Assembly (NCBI GenBank): GCA_012317185.1
Contig: CP048838.1
Location: 3,968,001 to 4,032,000, forward strand
DNA: 64,000 nt
Source of the DNA: [Clostridium] innocuum
GTDB taxonomy: Bacteria > Bacillota_I > Bacilli_A > Erysipelotrichales > Erysipelotrichaceae
Reading direction: 5' to 3'
Below the pieces are notes generated by a model. That model did no database searches and was not told the origin of the DNA. It saw nothing but the letters and a program-made list of their open reading frames with translations. A program made the translations under genes and the position numbers. Numbering within the stretch: the first letter of the stretch is position 1; each line of letters opens with the position of its first letter. Positions 25,859-35,577 of this stretch are shown here, in pieces.

Positions 25859-27568
25859 TTAGATATCATAATTCATATCAATAACCTTACCTTTCGTTTT
25901 CATCGTCACTCCTAAAATCGAACTTATACGGATATGGTTGTCTTCATTAAGGTTTAAAAATATATCGTCCTTGGTTATCGATATAAACGGTCTTGATAAC
26001 AAATCCTGATTATTGTTCAAGATCCCTATTCTGATTTGATCGTCACTCATCGTGATTGCTGTATCTCCATTTTCTCCGAGCGTTATTTGACTGAACATCC
26101 CTACTTCATGGCTTAAATGTAAATTGTGACCGATATAAGCATCATAATTTGTTGTAAGATTTCCTTTAAATGTTCCCGATTCCACCGTTACGTTGCGCAT
26201 TGTCGCATCTGCGCACTTCATGGTGCCATCTTCCATAACTGAGAAGTTATCGCCTATCATGATCCGGATACCTCTTAATGTTCCGGCTGTTATGAAATCA
26301 GCATTGAACTTCCCATCGATCGTCCAAGCTGAATTATACGGTCCCTGCCATCCATTCTGACTGAATGCTATACCTCCAAGATTCATCCTAATGCAATACT
26401 TCGCATTCTCTTTCGGTAATGCATCCAAAATATAGATCTCATTCTGTGTCTGGTAGATGTATCCTTTCTCTGCCCATGCATTTATCAGCTTCGTTGCCAT
26501 CTCCTGCGCCTGCTGCAACACTGATCCTTTCAGTTTTTCACCATCGTTGCCAAGAATGGATATTGCATCATTCACCTTTCCTGTTATGGTTTGCGGTTCT
26601 GAGGATAACGTGATCTTGTTCTTCTCCGGAGAATCGTGATGCCTCTGCAGCTTGATCACCTTTTCAATTATCTCAGTATGCTCGTCAATAATTACGTGTG
26701 CAATGTCATACAGCCCCATCTTCAGGAAGCTGTACCTATCATCTGTTTCCGCAAGGTCATTGACCGTGACCTCAAAGGATAATACCGGATATGCCTGTTC
26801 CTTCAACTTCTTTTTCGCATCAGCAAGTAGGTTCTCCGGAATCGTATATCGTTCATCCTTCCATACAATCCAGATCGGATGCACCTTGCCTGCATATTTA
26901 TTATCCTCAACGTATGTCTTACCTCCATTTATGGATGCAAAATTGACATAGCTGCCATCCTCATTCTGCTTTCCATATGCTGTGATCCTGGTGGCGAAAT
27001 CTTTTGAATTGCCTTTCATCTTAACACTTTCCAGATTCAACTGTGGGGTGATATAGATTCCTTTATCTATGACCTGTTCAGGATCCTTTACAACGATCTG
27101 TTTATCAAGTGTTCGGACCTCATATGTAACACTGAATATCTCCTGACATTTGAATAACACTTCATAATCAGACGCATCTTCCATCTCTAGGGTCCTTCGA
27201 TAATCCCGTATACCTGCGTTTAAGATAGACCAGCCAGACGGTTTGATCGCTTCCAGAATCTCTGATAGGCTCTTTGTCTGAAACTTTGCTATATCCTTCG
27301 TGTTGAGATAAGGCTCGTTTTGATGCCAGTCATCCATATCCAGGCTGCAGGTTATCGTGCATGCTGTCTTTCTCTTGTTGATATCTTTAATCAGATAGCG
27401 GTTCTCTTCATTTCTGACAGATGTTTCATTGGCGATATACCGGTACATTTCATCACTGGGCGAAATGTCAAAGCATAAAGTCTGGGTACCGTCATATTCA
27501 TATGATGTATAGTAATTCTGCCGATTGGTAATCGGTAACCAACCTTCCTTTGTGTAAATTTCAAGCAT
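25859..27568 (-). CDS. Tail-associated protein (Tal / prophage endopeptidase tail family)
   Basis: A 569-residue protein. The N-terminal ~330 residues match the gp44-like hub fold of Prophage_tail proteins (PITNRQNYYTSYEYDGT; ITPQLNLESVKMKGNSKDFATR is split across its middle). The C-terminal part is repetitive beta structure. It forms the hub at the tail tip through which the tape measure protein and DNA leave. It follows Dit directly. Confidence 0.85.
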   Translation of the reverse strand: MLEIYTKEGWLPITNRQNYYTSYEYDGTQTLCFDISPSDEMYRYIANETSVRNEENRYLIKDINKRKTACTITCSLDMDDWHQNEPYLNTKDIAKFQTKSLSEILEAIKPSGWSILNAGIRDYRRTLEMEDASDYEVLFKCQEIFSVTYEVRTLDKQIVVKDPEQVIDKGIYITPQLNLESVKMKGNSKDFATRITAYGKQNEDGSYVNFASINGGKTYVEDNKYAGKVHPIWIVWKDERYTIPENLLADAKKKLKEQAYPVLSFEVTVNDLAETDDRYSFLKMGLYDIAHVIIDEHTEIIEKVIKLQRHHDSPEKNKITLSSEPQTITGKVNDAISILGNDGEKLKGSVLQQAQEMATKLINAWAEKGYIYQTQNEIYILDALPKENAKYCIRMNLGGIAFSQNGWQGPYNSAWTIDGKFNADFITAGTLRGIRIMIGDNFSVMEDGTMKCADATMRNVTVESGTFKGNLTTNYDAYIGHNLHLSHEVGMFSQITLGENGDTAITMSDDQIRIGILNNNQDLLSRPFISITKDDIFLNLNEDNHIRISSILGVTMKTKGKVIDMNYDI

Positions 27569-27578
27569 CTTGTTCCTC

Positions 27579-28256
27579 CTATACGAAAATTGGTGTATAT
27601 TTCAATACGACTTTTACAGACGTACTGCTCATACTGATTTTTTGACTTCCCGGATCCAATGTAGGAAAGCTGTTCTGTTTCAGCGTACAATCCGGATATT
27701 TATTCGGCTCTGTATCTGTATAAACTTTTTTCAATTCACCATCGAAATAGACCGTTCTGTTTGCATACAGCTTCCGGATGGTATGCCCGTCAATAGTGAA
27801 GGAATCCATAGCTGCCATTGGCGTTATTTCATACACACATTCTGTTTGCCAATTACCTGCGACAACGATATGGTTTTCCGCCTTACTAAGTAACAACTGG
27901 CGTCTGCTTCCTTCCTGTATGACGGACAACGGGATCGTCACCCTGTACCAGCCCTGCCAGTATTCGTCTACGGGTTGGCTCAGTTTGGATAGATAGCACC
28001 GATATTTGAATCCATCTTCGATGTCGATCATGTTCTCTTCATGGTTCAATAGCTCTGCCAGAAAATCAGATATATCCTTCTTGCTGCGAAACTCAGCTAT
28101 CAGTTGCATACTCTTCGGCGTCAGCACTCTTTTGCCAAGAACAGGACGCAGGGAGCGTTCAGGCTGAAAGACCTCACGCTCTACTGCATAGGGCTGATAT
28201 GTGAAGGAATTTACTCTCATATGGAATCGTTCCATCCGCTTGTTGTTTATTCGCAT
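27579..28256 (-). CDS. Distal tail protein (Dit)
   Basis: A 225-residue protein with the siphovirus distal tail pattern: an N-terminal belt domain (ERSLRPVLGKRVLTPKSM, FLAELLNHEENMIDIEDG) and a galectin-like C-terminal half (VVAGNWQTECVYEITPM). It links tail tube and baseplate. GGAGGATGTGAC precedes the start, and the tape measure gene ends 11 bases upstream. Confidence 0.85.
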   Translation of the reverse strand: MRINNKRMERFHMRVNSFTYQPYAVEREVFQPERSLRPVLGKRVLTPKSMQLIAEFRSKKDISDFLAELLNHEENMIDIEDGFKYRCYLSKLSQPVDEYWQGWYRVTIPLSVIQEGSRRQLLLSKAENHIVVAGNWQTECVYEITPMAAMDSFTIDGHTIRKLYANRTVYFDGELKKVYTDTEPNKYPDCTLKQNSFPTLDPGSQKISMSSTSVKVVLKYTPIFV

Positions 28257-28267
28257 GTCACATCCTC

Positions 28268-30634
28268 CTATCTAAGTTCTGCAAGCTCAACACCCATTTC
28301 AGGTGCAAGCCAATGCGCGATTTCTGCGCCGTTATCCAATACGAATCTAAACTCATTAACACCATTACGTACTAGCTGCATAGTCTTTGGGAACGCGTTC
28401 ACGACACTCTGCTGCTGCGTGATCCTGGCATTCGTTTCCAAAGGTACACCGATGTCATTCACGCTGGCATTCACTTGTTTCTGCAATTCCGCATTCATAC
28501 CGTCAACCTCATTAAGGATATCCTTCGTTGACTTCGGCATGGCCATTTCAAATCCCACGGCAATACCTGGAGGCAGCATCTTACCTACAAGATCACGCAG
28601 CAGTCTGGAAGGGGAATGGATGCCGAAGAAATCCAACATACCATCGACGATTCCATCGCAAAACCCACTGATCTTATCCAGGATCCAATCCTTTACACTT
28701 CCGATACCTTCCCACAGCCCCTTGATAAGGTTTATACCGATATCTACCATCTTGCCAGGCAATTCCTTTGCTTTCTGGACAACAGAATCCACGAGCTGCT
28801 TTGCGGCGTTGATACCAGTGTTCCATAAATTAGAACCCCAGTCCCTTACTTTAGACACTGCATTTGTGAGCCATGTCCAAATCTTTCCTGGCAGAGACCT
28901 AAACCAATCGACAACGCTATCAATTGTTTTTGATACCCAATCTCTTGCACTGGTATATATATTGCTTCCCCAGGTCTTGACTTTCTCCCATGCGCTCTTC
29001 AACCATTCCCATATCTTTCCTGGTAATGACTTGAACCATTCTACTACCGAGTTTATGAATGCCGGAATATCTTCTGTAACGAAGTTCTTCAGATCGATGC
29101 CCCACTGGATGAAATGACCAATGATCTGTCCGACCATATAACCAATGTTATACGGTAATTGATTGAACCAGTCGATCACACTCTGGATCCACGCCGGAAT
29201 CGTTTCTGTGAAGAAAGCTATGACGCTGTTCCATGCATCTTGAAACCATTGAACGATGCTGTCACACAGCTCCTGCAGGCTTGTCTTGAAATCTTCCCAT
29301 CCCTGTGGTATCGTCACGGTAAAAAACTCGACAATACTGTCCACTGCACCTGAACACCATTCAACGATGCCGTTCCACAGGTCTATCCAGAACTGCCGGA
29401 ATTCCTCAGAGGTATTCCAGAAATATACGAAGGCAGCCACTACTGCAGCTATAGCTGCAACGATCAATGTGACAGGCCCACCGGCAGCAGCCACCAAAGC
29501 GCTGCCCAGCCCCTTGATACCGCCTTTTGCGCCTATAGCACCTGCAGCAAGTTTAGAGAACGATCCACCACCTGCATCTAATTTCAACAGTAATGCGTTC
29601 ACGATACCAGTACCACCACTCGCCAGTGACAAAAAATCCGATATAGACTTACTCGCTTTGCTCACTGTATTTGTGATCTTCCAAGCAGCGAACGCACTCC
29701 CCACGCTGATTACGACCGGTAGCAGCTTCTTGATCAATGAGATCAACTCTGGAAGATGCTCTGCAGCATAATTCAATCCCTTTTCCATGACCTTCCCAAC
29801 ATCGGAGATCATTTCCTTCAAGGTTGGCAGACCATTACTCTGCAGCACTTCGTCGATCGACTCTATGATAGCTACCATCCCTCGTGTGATAGCAGCCTTC
29901 ATATTATCGAAAGTCCCCTTCCAGGAAGCGCCTGCCTCTTTGGCAGCACCATCAATGGCCGCAAACTTGTTAGTTCCTTTTTCCATCGCATCCTGCAGGA
30001 CATTCAAAAACTCTTCTGATGAGATGCTGCCATCTGATAGTGCTTCACGAACATCAGAGAAACTCTGGCCAGTCGCATCCGCAAACAGCTGCACTGCAGG
30101 GATACCGGCATCCGTCAACCGGTCCAACTGATCTCCCTGGACCTTCCCCTGTGCGACCATCTTTGCGATCGCATCTGTTACATTGGCGTATGTCTCATTC
30201 GTACCATCCCCATAGAATGCAACCGCATCTGCCCAGGTCTTCACCTGTCCTGTTGCCTTGTCCATTGACATACCGGACGTCACGAACTTCTGACAGCTCT
30301 GCGCTGCTACATCAAGTCCATATGCAGTCCCTGTCACGGTATCCTTGATTTTGACCAGTGCCTGTTCTGCAATCTTGGAAGAGCCTGTCATCGTCGTCAT
30401 GGTACGTGTGAACTGATCCATCGTATCGATGCGGTCCATCGCACTTCCTATGGATGATTTCATGGCGTTGAAGCCTGCAGAGACAGCCTTGGTGATTCCG
30501 ACTGCACTCAGAAGGCTTTTCAGCTGCGTACCGAAAGATTTCGTTTTCCCCTCCATCGACTTCAGGCGTGATTCATAGTCTTTATCATTAAGATCTACCT
30601 CAATGATGATGGAGCCATCACTGTTCCCTAACAA
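28268..30634 (-). CDS. Tape measure protein
   Basis: A 788-residue tail-length protein. The first ~250 residues match the tape_meas_nterm domain (QSFSDVREALSDGSISSEEF). A hydrophobic stretch near residue 400 (PVTLIVAAIAAVVAAFVYFW) and Trp-rich repeats (WFKSLPGKIWEWL, WFRSLPGKIWTWL) follow. It starts with TTG overlapping the Gp15-like stop; no better start is seen. Length predicts a tail of roughly 120 nm by the usual ~0.15 nm per residue rule. Confidence 0.9.
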   Translation of the reverse strand: MLGNSDGSIIIEVDLNDKDYESRLKSMEGKTKSFGTQLKSLLSAVGITKAVSAGFNAMKSSIGSAMDRIDTMDQFTRTMTTMTGSSKIAEQALVKIKDTVTGTAYGLDVAAQSCQKFVTSGMSMDKATGQVKTWADAVAFYGDGTNETYANVTDAIAKMVAQGKVQGDQLDRLTDAGIPAVQLFADATGQSFSDVREALSDGSISSEEFLNVLQDAMEKGTNKFAAIDGAAKEAGASWKGTFDNMKAAITRGMVAIIESIDEVLQSNGLPTLKEMISDVGKVMEKGLNYAAEHLPELISLIKKLLPVVISVGSAFAAWKITNTVSKASKSISDFLSLASGGTGIVNALLLKLDAGGGSFSKLAAGAIGAKGGIKGLGSALVAAAGGPVTLIVAAIAAVVAAFVYFWNTSEEFRQFWIDLWNGIVEWCSGAVDSIVEFFTVTIPQGWEDFKTSLQELCDSIVQWFQDAWNSVIAFFTETIPAWIQSVIDWFNQLPYNIGYMVGQIIGHFIQWGIDLKNFVTEDIPAFINSVVEWFKSLPGKIWEWLKSAWEKVKTWGSNIYTSARDWVSKTIDSVVDWFRSLPGKIWTWLTNAVSKVRDWGSNLWNTGINAAKQLVDSVVQKAKELPGKMVDIGINLIKGLWEGIGSVKDWILDKISGFCDGIVDGMLDFFGIHSPSRLLRDLVGKMLPPGIAVGFEMAMPKSTKDILNEVDGMNAELQKQVNASVNDIGVPLETNARITQQQSVVNAFPKTMQLVRNGVNEFRFVLDNGAEIAHWLAPEMGVELAELR

Positions 30635-31209
30635 TCCGCATCACCGCCCTTCAGTCCTGACAAGATCTCTGCCTCTAGTTCCTCCTGCGACCTATCCTGC
30701 GCTTTTTCCTTAGGGAGCGCATAAAACTTTTTCAATTCCGTATAACGCTGTTTCTGTTCCTTATCCAGTTTTGAGATATCCGCAGTACGATAACCTACCA
30801 CCTGGATGAACTTCGTCTGATCTGTAAGTCCCTCAAATAGACTTTTGAATTCCCACCAGTGCAGCTCTGCGGCAAGCAGATCGATGCCATACTGCTGGCG
30901 GAATGCAGCTACGATGAGGCCCATATCATAGTCAAAACGATATCCGATTTCACCTTGCTTGCCAGAGGTTTTCCGTATCGGTTTATCGAGCCTGTAGAAA
31001 GAAAAAAGAGCCTGGATCAACTCTTCTGAAATATCATCAGGCATGTTCATGACTCCCCGTATCATGAAATACAATTTGTAATCCATTTCGATCCCTGCAT
31101 CGACCATGATAATCTCAAATTTCATCCAAGTACGGAAATCTGTATCTATCGTATAGTCTCTGTTATCTGCTCTTACGGTTCTTGGCAGGTCGTCTCTTGT
31201 TAGCCACAT
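30628..31209 (-). CDS. Gp15-family tail assembly protein
   Basis: A 193-residue protein matching phage Gp15 (RDDLPRTVRADNRDYTIDTD; LLAAELHWWEFKSLFEGL is typical). It sits where the tail assembly chaperone lies, directly before the tape measure gene, and its first 47 bases overlap the upstream gene in another frame. No slippery heptamer was found in the overlap, so a programmed frameshift like lambda G/GT is not supported; separate initiation at the internal ATG is more likely. Confidence 0.85.
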   Translation of the reverse strand: MWLTRDDLPRTVRADNRDYTIDTDFRTWMKFEIIMVDAGIEMDYKLYFMIRGVMNMPDDISEELIQALFSFYRLDKPIRKTSGKQGEIGYRFDYDMGLIVAAFRQQYGIDLLAAELHWWEFKSLFEGLTDQTKFIQVVGYRTADISKLDKEQKQRYTELKKFYALPKEKAQDRSQEELEAEILSGLKGGDADC

Positions 31210-31627
31210 TCTTCATACCGTACTTTCCATCCGCATATTCCATCTGCTTTGTGAACCGCTCCATACTATTGACGATCCCCTGTACTGCCTGAAGCTCCTT
31301 TTCTGCGGACTGCTGACGCTTTTTCATCTGCTCTGTCGTAGCAGCTTCCTCCAGACGTTCTTTTAGTGCTTCTGCAAGCTGCAGGATAACATAATAAGGC
31401 TTTAAATCATCCTTATGGAAGATCTTACGATATACACCAGCGCCCAACAGTCCGTCAATAGTATTCCGGCAGTCATCGATAAAGGTTTCCGTTACAAGTC
31501 GATTCCCGCGATACTTTTCCATGAAATCGCTGATCGTCTGATGCAATGTGATATCATCCGCATCCATTTCGAAGTGTAGTCCTGCAATATCTAGTGGGAT
31601 GATGTTTTCCTGTAATGTGATTTTCAT
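31163..31627 (-). CDS. Tail assembly chaperone-like protein (DUF6673 type)
   Basis: A 154-residue mostly helical protein after the major tail gene, in the position of lambda gpG. The C-terminus is very basic (NKRRPAKNRKSR). The family name is from memory of similar phages. It should bind the tape measure protein during tail assembly. Confidence 0.7.
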   Translation of the reverse strand: MKITLQENIIPLDIAGLHFEMDADDITLHQTISDFMEKYRGNRLVTETFIDDCRNTIDGLLGAGVYRKIFHKDDLKPYYVILQLAEALKERLEEAATTEQMKKRQQSAEKELQAVQGIVNSMERFTKQMEYADGKYGMKNVANKRRPAKNRKSR

Positions 31628-31630
31628 CTG

Positions 31631-32173
31631 CTATGCCCCCACTCCATCTGCTTTGAAGGTACCGGTCTTGTAATCATACACGCCCTCTGTGAATGTTCCA
31701 TCTGCGACATTGTATTTACCATGCAAGCTGTCACCCTTTTGTGCGAAGGTTCCTTCCAGTGCGATTTTACCGCCACCCTCACCGGATCCTGGATTGGATG
31801 GTTGGATCTCATACTCAGACTTATGTGCTGCAAATTCCCCTGCAGACCCTTCGATCGGCGCCCATGTTTCTACTTCATAGGCCGTAAACATCTCTCCGAT
31901 CAGCTTTTTCTTACCTACCTCATACACATGCATGACAAAGGCGTTATCCGGAATCAATTCTCCCGAATACGATACTGACGGTGCATATCCTGTCATATTG
32001 GAATGCTGGTTCTTTTCATTGATATACTGTCCGTCATCTGTATTCGGTGATGCGTCCTCTGTCCAGTCCGTGATACCAGTACCGGCAAGGACCGGCTTCT
32101 CGATACCATCCCATATAGCATAGTTCAGATTCTCATGTCGATTGACGACAGTACTTTTTGGTGTAAATGCCAT
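31631..32173 (-). CDS. Major tail (tube) protein
   Basis: A 180-residue protein with the tail-tube pattern (AIWDGIEKPVLAGTGITDW; NMTGYAPSVSYSGEL; YEVGKKKLIGEMFTAYEV). The last ~45 residues, after a Gly-rich linker (NPGSGEGGGKIAL), form a small extra domain (GTFAQKGDSLHGKYNVADGT) that may decorate the tube surface. One base is shared with the preceding gene. Confidence 0.88.
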   Translation of the reverse strand: MAFTPKSTVVNRHENLNYAIWDGIEKPVLAGTGITDWTEDASPNTDDGQYINEKNQHSNMTGYAPSVSYSGELIPDNAFVMHVYEVGKKKLIGEMFTAYEVETWAPIEGSAGEFAAHKSEYEIQPSNPGSGEGGGKIALEGTFAQKGDSLHGKYNVADGTFTEGVYDYKTGTFKADGVGA

Positions 32174-32634
32174 TACTCAAACGCTCCTTTCTTTTCATAT
32201 ACTAATTTGTAGGCTGCCACGAAGGTAGCCGTCTTTTCTTTTTCTCCAGTATCATCTACCGGTGTTGATGTCATTTCCAAACTAATCGGCTTCGCATCCG
32301 TAAGAGTAAGATTCGGAAACCCTTCTCTTGTCTCTCGTGCAAATGTCGCAGCCAGGTCATTCAACGGCTTCGTGATGTCAAGATTATGTCTGGTATCCTT
32401 AACAGATGCCTGCATGCTTACCGTGAATGAAAACTCAGCCTTATATCCACCAGTGATATACTGCTGAAGGATCGGAACATCATTCATTCGTTTGAAACAG
32501 ATCGCCGTTTCTTTGGAGTTTGGAAAATACTCCAGATACCATCCCTTTGTGTTTGGAATCTGGATCTTACTGATGTATCCCATGAACAGCTCTTCGACGA
32601 TCTGCCTGACATCCTCCAGTGCTACATTAGCCAT
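32173..32634 (-). CDS. Tail terminator / Minor_capsid_3-type protein
   Basis: A 153-residue protein in the gene position before the major tail protein, where A118-like phages encode Minor_capsid_3. Such proteins cap the tail tube and join it to the head. It starts 8 bases before the preceding stop. Confidence 0.72.
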   Translation of the reverse strand: MANVALEDVRQIVEELFMGYISKIQIPNTKGWYLEYFPNSKETAICFKRMNDVPILQQYITGGYKAEFSFTVSMQASVKDTRHNLDITKPLNDLAATFARETREGFPNLTLTDAKPISLEMTSTPVDDTGEKEKTATFVAAYKLVYEKKGAFE

Positions 32635-33043
32635 GCTTGAACCATCCTTTCGTCAATTTCACCCATTTCCCTTTGTTTTTGCTTTTGGAACGGATATACC
32701 ATTCAGGGCCGGCAAGCGGATGCGTCTTACCATACTTCAATGCCTTGCTCGTAGTCTCTTTGACTTCTCCAAGTCTTGCCCATGCTCTACGTGAACGTAT
32801 ACCGACCATCACTTTCCCGTGATACAAGAAGCGTGCATACGGTCCTGTCCAGACAATTTTATCCTTATAGCGATTTTGATTAACTAACGCAGACATATAC
32901 AAAATACCATCCTGCATTGGCACATACGGTGTCGTGTCCTTGATAACCTGGCTTATGAGCTTCTTTTTACATTTTGTTAGCTTCATCCGGTCTTTTAACA
33001 TGCGGGCATCCCCGTCAAACTGGACCTTTACCTTAACACTCAT
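32627..33043 (-). CDS. Minor capsid / head-tail joining protein (Minor_capsid_2 type)
   Basis: A 138-residue basic protein with the HK97 gp10-like pattern: VIKDTTPYVPMQDGILYMSA, then GPYARFLYHGKVMVGI, and HPLAGPEWYIRSKSK. It joins the neck of the particle. Overlaps its neighbours by a few bases on both sides. Confidence 0.82.
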   Translation of the reverse strand: MSVKVKVQFDGDARMLKDRMKLTKCKKKLISQVIKDTTPYVPMQDGILYMSALVNQNRYKDKIVWTGPYARFLYHGKVMVGIRSRRAWARLGEVKETTSKALKYGKTHPLAGPEWYIRSKSKNKGKWVKLTKGWFKHG

Positions 33044-33414
33044 TTCCCTGTTATCTCCACTCTGATCGGCTTCGTACCATCGAGAAATATCTCATTTACT
33101 CCTGTGATGGTGTATTCATCATCACGGAATTTTAGCGTATCATTGGTACTGATAATAAAATCTGTTCCATACTGCAGTACACGGTCATTTTCATCATAGG
33201 CAGTGTAATCACCAAGTTCTATATACACGATGATCTTGTCATCAGTTGTAATCCCGCGCTTTGACTGCTGCATTCCGTAACTTGGGTCTGCTTTCACATG
33301 CAGTATCGTGATGACCTGCTCAGCTGTCGCTCCGTTATCATCCTCATGTAGCTGCTTGATCAGCTGTACTGTATGAGGTCGGAATCTTCTTGGCAGCACT
33401 CTCACCAGTTCCAC
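33040..33414 (-). CDS. Minor capsid / head-closure protein (Minor_capsid_1 type)
   Basis: A 124-residue beta-rich protein (LRFRDDEYTITGVNEIFLDG-like end) in the head-closure position. The order connector, Minor_capsid_1, _2, _3, tail tube agrees with A118-type phages. Confidence 0.78.
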   Translation of the reverse strand: MELVRVLPRRFRPHTVQLIKQLHEDDNGATAEQVITILHVKADPSYGMQQSKRGITTDDKIIVYIELGDYTAYDENDRVLQYGTDFIISTNDTLKFRDDEYTITGVNEIFLDGTKPIRVEITGK

Positions 33415-33791
33415 CCCAGTTTGAGCAGACCGTTGCGGCGTAGCTCTGTCATTATTACAGACTTAGCGAGTGGCGAAAACGGGATCCCTTTATAGGACTG
33501 TCCGCCATTTCCCATCTGAAATGTATAGCCGCTTGACTGTACCTGCTTCAGATCGAGGTCAGATGCACCGTTCACCGCTGCTGTACCGCCATTTTGATCG
33601 ATATAATCGACTTCAAAGCACAACGCCTTATCGAAGTTCCCATAGCCATCTAATGTGTCCTGCAGTTGATCAGTCCTTACGCGGTCATCTATATACATCT
33701 TTAAGACTGCTTCAGCTTTTGGAAGCAATACATTGAACTCCGCTTCCCTAACCGTCCCCTTGTAATCATCTCTATAATACCGATAATCCAT
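33402..33791 (-). CDS. Head-tail connector protein
   Basis: A 129-residue protein following the capsid gene. An N-terminal helical part (LLPKAEAVLKMYIDDRV) and the end SPLAKSVIMTELRRNGLLKL are as in phage head-completion adaptors that bind under the portal. It overlaps the next gene by 13 bases. Confidence 0.75.
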   Translation of the reverse strand: MDYRYYRDDYKGTVREAEFNVLLPKAEAVLKMYIDDRVRTDQLQDTLDGYGNFDKALCFEVDYIDQNGGTAAVNGASDLDLKQVQSSGYTFQMGNGGQSYKGIPFSPLAKSVIMTELRRNGLLKLGWNW

Positions 33792-33830
33792 TTCAGCACC
33801 TCCTTAAAGGTAAGGAGAGGATTCCCTCTC

Positions 33831-35027
33831 CTACTGGTTCTTGATCAATACGACATCCTTCGTTACTGCAGTCTTTGCTACGACTACAGTATCGTTGACC
33901 GTGATGTGGTCTTTCTTCGTGATCTTCACAGGATAAGTCCCTTCACGTAAATTAAATTCCACAGTACCATCAGCACCTGTCATCAGTTTAGCGCCGTTCA
34001 CATCGACGCGTGCTTTCTCTACCAGATTAGCATCTTCACCGCTGCCATCCTTGACAGTGAAAGTCACCTTTTGTGCCGTATACGGCGTTGCAGGCTCCAG
34101 GTAAGCGAATGCGCAGCCGGTACGATTCTCATCAAGACGGGTTGCTGCGTTCGGCAATGCCCAGCCCATACGGAATACGACACGAAGCGCAATCATGTCC
34201 TGCTGTGCAAGGTTATATACGATCTCCTTGGTGACCGGATCCTGAATAACGCCCTGGTCGAGGATCTTTACTGTGATATCCTGACGGATCGCATATACCG
34301 CCTGCTTGAAGTCACCGGCTACCAGCTGTGCGATGTTTTTGTCATAGCTGCCATTCGTAGGGAAATACATCGGTGCTCCATCAAGTGCATACTGCGTAGA
34401 ACCCTGCATATCGCTCTTGAAGATCAATGCCCCATCAGTTGCACGAAGTCCACGCAGCTTAGCACGCATGCCTAGCGCAGACAGACAGCCGCTTACCATG
34501 TAGCCGTCCTCTTCTACCTTGGAGAATACACCGCCTTCACCCAGCAGCTTGTCATACAGATCCTTGTCACCTGTATCAGCGACATTGTTCCCTGCCTGGC
34601 GAGCCAGTGTGATGATATCAGACTGCCATTCAGCCGGACGGTTATATCCGAAGATGGTAGCGGAATCGACACACTGTCCGATTGCCTCATTGACACGTGG
34701 TGTGATCTCACCCATGATATCAAATTCTGCATCATCAAGAACTGCTTCCGGAATCGGTACGATAACGGCCAGCTCACCCGCTGTCAGATACACGTTGTCC
34801 CAAGCCTGGCGGGTTGTCTGTTTCATACCGGTATCACCATTCACCCAGTATGCGGTCGGTAAAAAGTCCAGAACACGGATGCGTGTCTGTTTGCTCGTCA
34901 TGTTTGGCAGCTTACGTGCCATCCCCATGAATACGGACTGCTTCGGTGCGTCCTGAAAAATTGTCGATACGACCTGCTCTCTGATAAGAGCTTCCGCATC
35001 CTGTCGATTTGTAATATTTACTGGCAT
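33831..35027 (-). CDS. Major capsid protein (HK97 fold) with C-terminal beta domain
   Basis: A 398-residue protein. Residues 1-315 are an HK97-like capsid protein without a large N-terminal scaffold (SVFMGMARKLPNMTSKQTRI; GELAVIVPIPEAVLDDAEFD). The last ~80 residues form a carboxypeptidase-regulatory/Ig-like domain (ARVDVNGAKLMTGADGTVEF; REGTYPVKITKKDHITV), which would project from the capsid surface and may bind carbohydrate or mucus. The scaffold is encoded separately just upstream. Confidence 0.92.
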   Translation of the reverse strand: MPVNITNRQDAEALIREQVVSTIFQDAPKQSVFMGMARKLPNMTSKQTRIRVLDFLPTAYWVNGDTGMKQTTRQAWDNVYLTAGELAVIVPIPEAVLDDAEFDIMGEITPRVNEAIGQCVDSATIFGYNRPAEWQSDIITLARQAGNNVADTGDKDLYDKLLGEGGVFSKVEEDGYMVSGCLSALGMRAKLRGLRATDGALIFKSDMQGSTQYALDGAPMYFPTNGSYDKNIAQLVAGDFKQAVYAIRQDITVKILDQGVIQDPVTKEIVYNLAQQDMIALRVVFRMGWALPNAATRLDENRTGCAFAYLEPATPYTAQKVTFTVKDGSGEDANLVEKARVDVNGAKLMTGADGTVEFNLREGTYPVKITKKDHITVNDTVVVAKTAVTKDVVLIKNQ

Positions 35028-35030
35028 AAC

Positions 35031-35561
35031 TTACTCCTTTCCAAACAGCGATCTAAACGCTGCGTTTGCCTGATCTTTCTGATCAGCTGTATTCTGATTT
35101 GGCCCCTCTGTCCTCGAAACAACATACGGTGTCTTGGAGTCCTGAAATAGATAGGCGTTGTCTTTTTTGACTGCTTCTAAGGCTGTGGTGATATCTGCCT
35201 GACGATTCTTGCTTTTCTTAAGATTAGCTACATCCAGCAAAGCAATAACAGCCTTGTCATTGCGGGCCCCTGCTCCTTTAACAGCATCTTTCAACAGACC
35301 GGAAAATTCCAATTCATCAAGTTTTCCCTGCCATTCTGTATCCTTATTCGCAAGTTGAGTGTTCAGCGTGGATATCTTTGTCTGCAGTTCATTGACATCA
35401 ACACCTTCAAAACCTTTCAAAGCAGTTTGTGCAGTTTCATACTGGTTTTTGAAATTATCACGTTCTGTTGTCAGTTTCGTTACATCTTTTCCATGCTCGT
35501 CCATGATCTTATCGATCGTTTCTTTTTCGAGCTTGAGATCTTCTAAAAACTTTCTTTTCAT
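35031..35561 (-). CDS. Capsid scaffolding protein (phage GP20)
   Basis: A 176-residue, highly charged coiled-coil protein (residues 10-85) followed by LLKDAVKGAGARNDKAVIAL, the GP20 hallmark, and a basic C-terminus ending in RSLFGKE that should bind the capsid protein. It guides procapsid assembly and is then lost. Located directly upstream of the capsid gene. Confidence 0.9.
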   Translation of the reverse strand: MKRKFLEDLKLEKETIDKIMDEHGKDVTKLTTERDNFKNQYETAQTALKGFEGVDVNELQTKISTLNTQLANKDTEWQGKLDELEFSGLLKDAVKGAGARNDKAVIALLDVANLKKSKNRQADITTALEAVKKDNAYLFQDSKTPYVVSRTEGPNQNTADQKDQANAAFRSLFGKE

Positions 35562-35577
35562 TTTTTTACCTTTCCGT

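Noticed and set aside
28104..29117. 337-codon open frame on the plus strand
   Set aside because: It is the antisense of the tape measure gene, has no ribosome binding site and its composition follows the complement of the real gene.
31163..31209. Programmed frameshift between the two tail chaperone genes
   Set aside because: The overlap has no slippery heptamer such as GGGAAAA or AAAAAAG, and the second gene has its own ATG.
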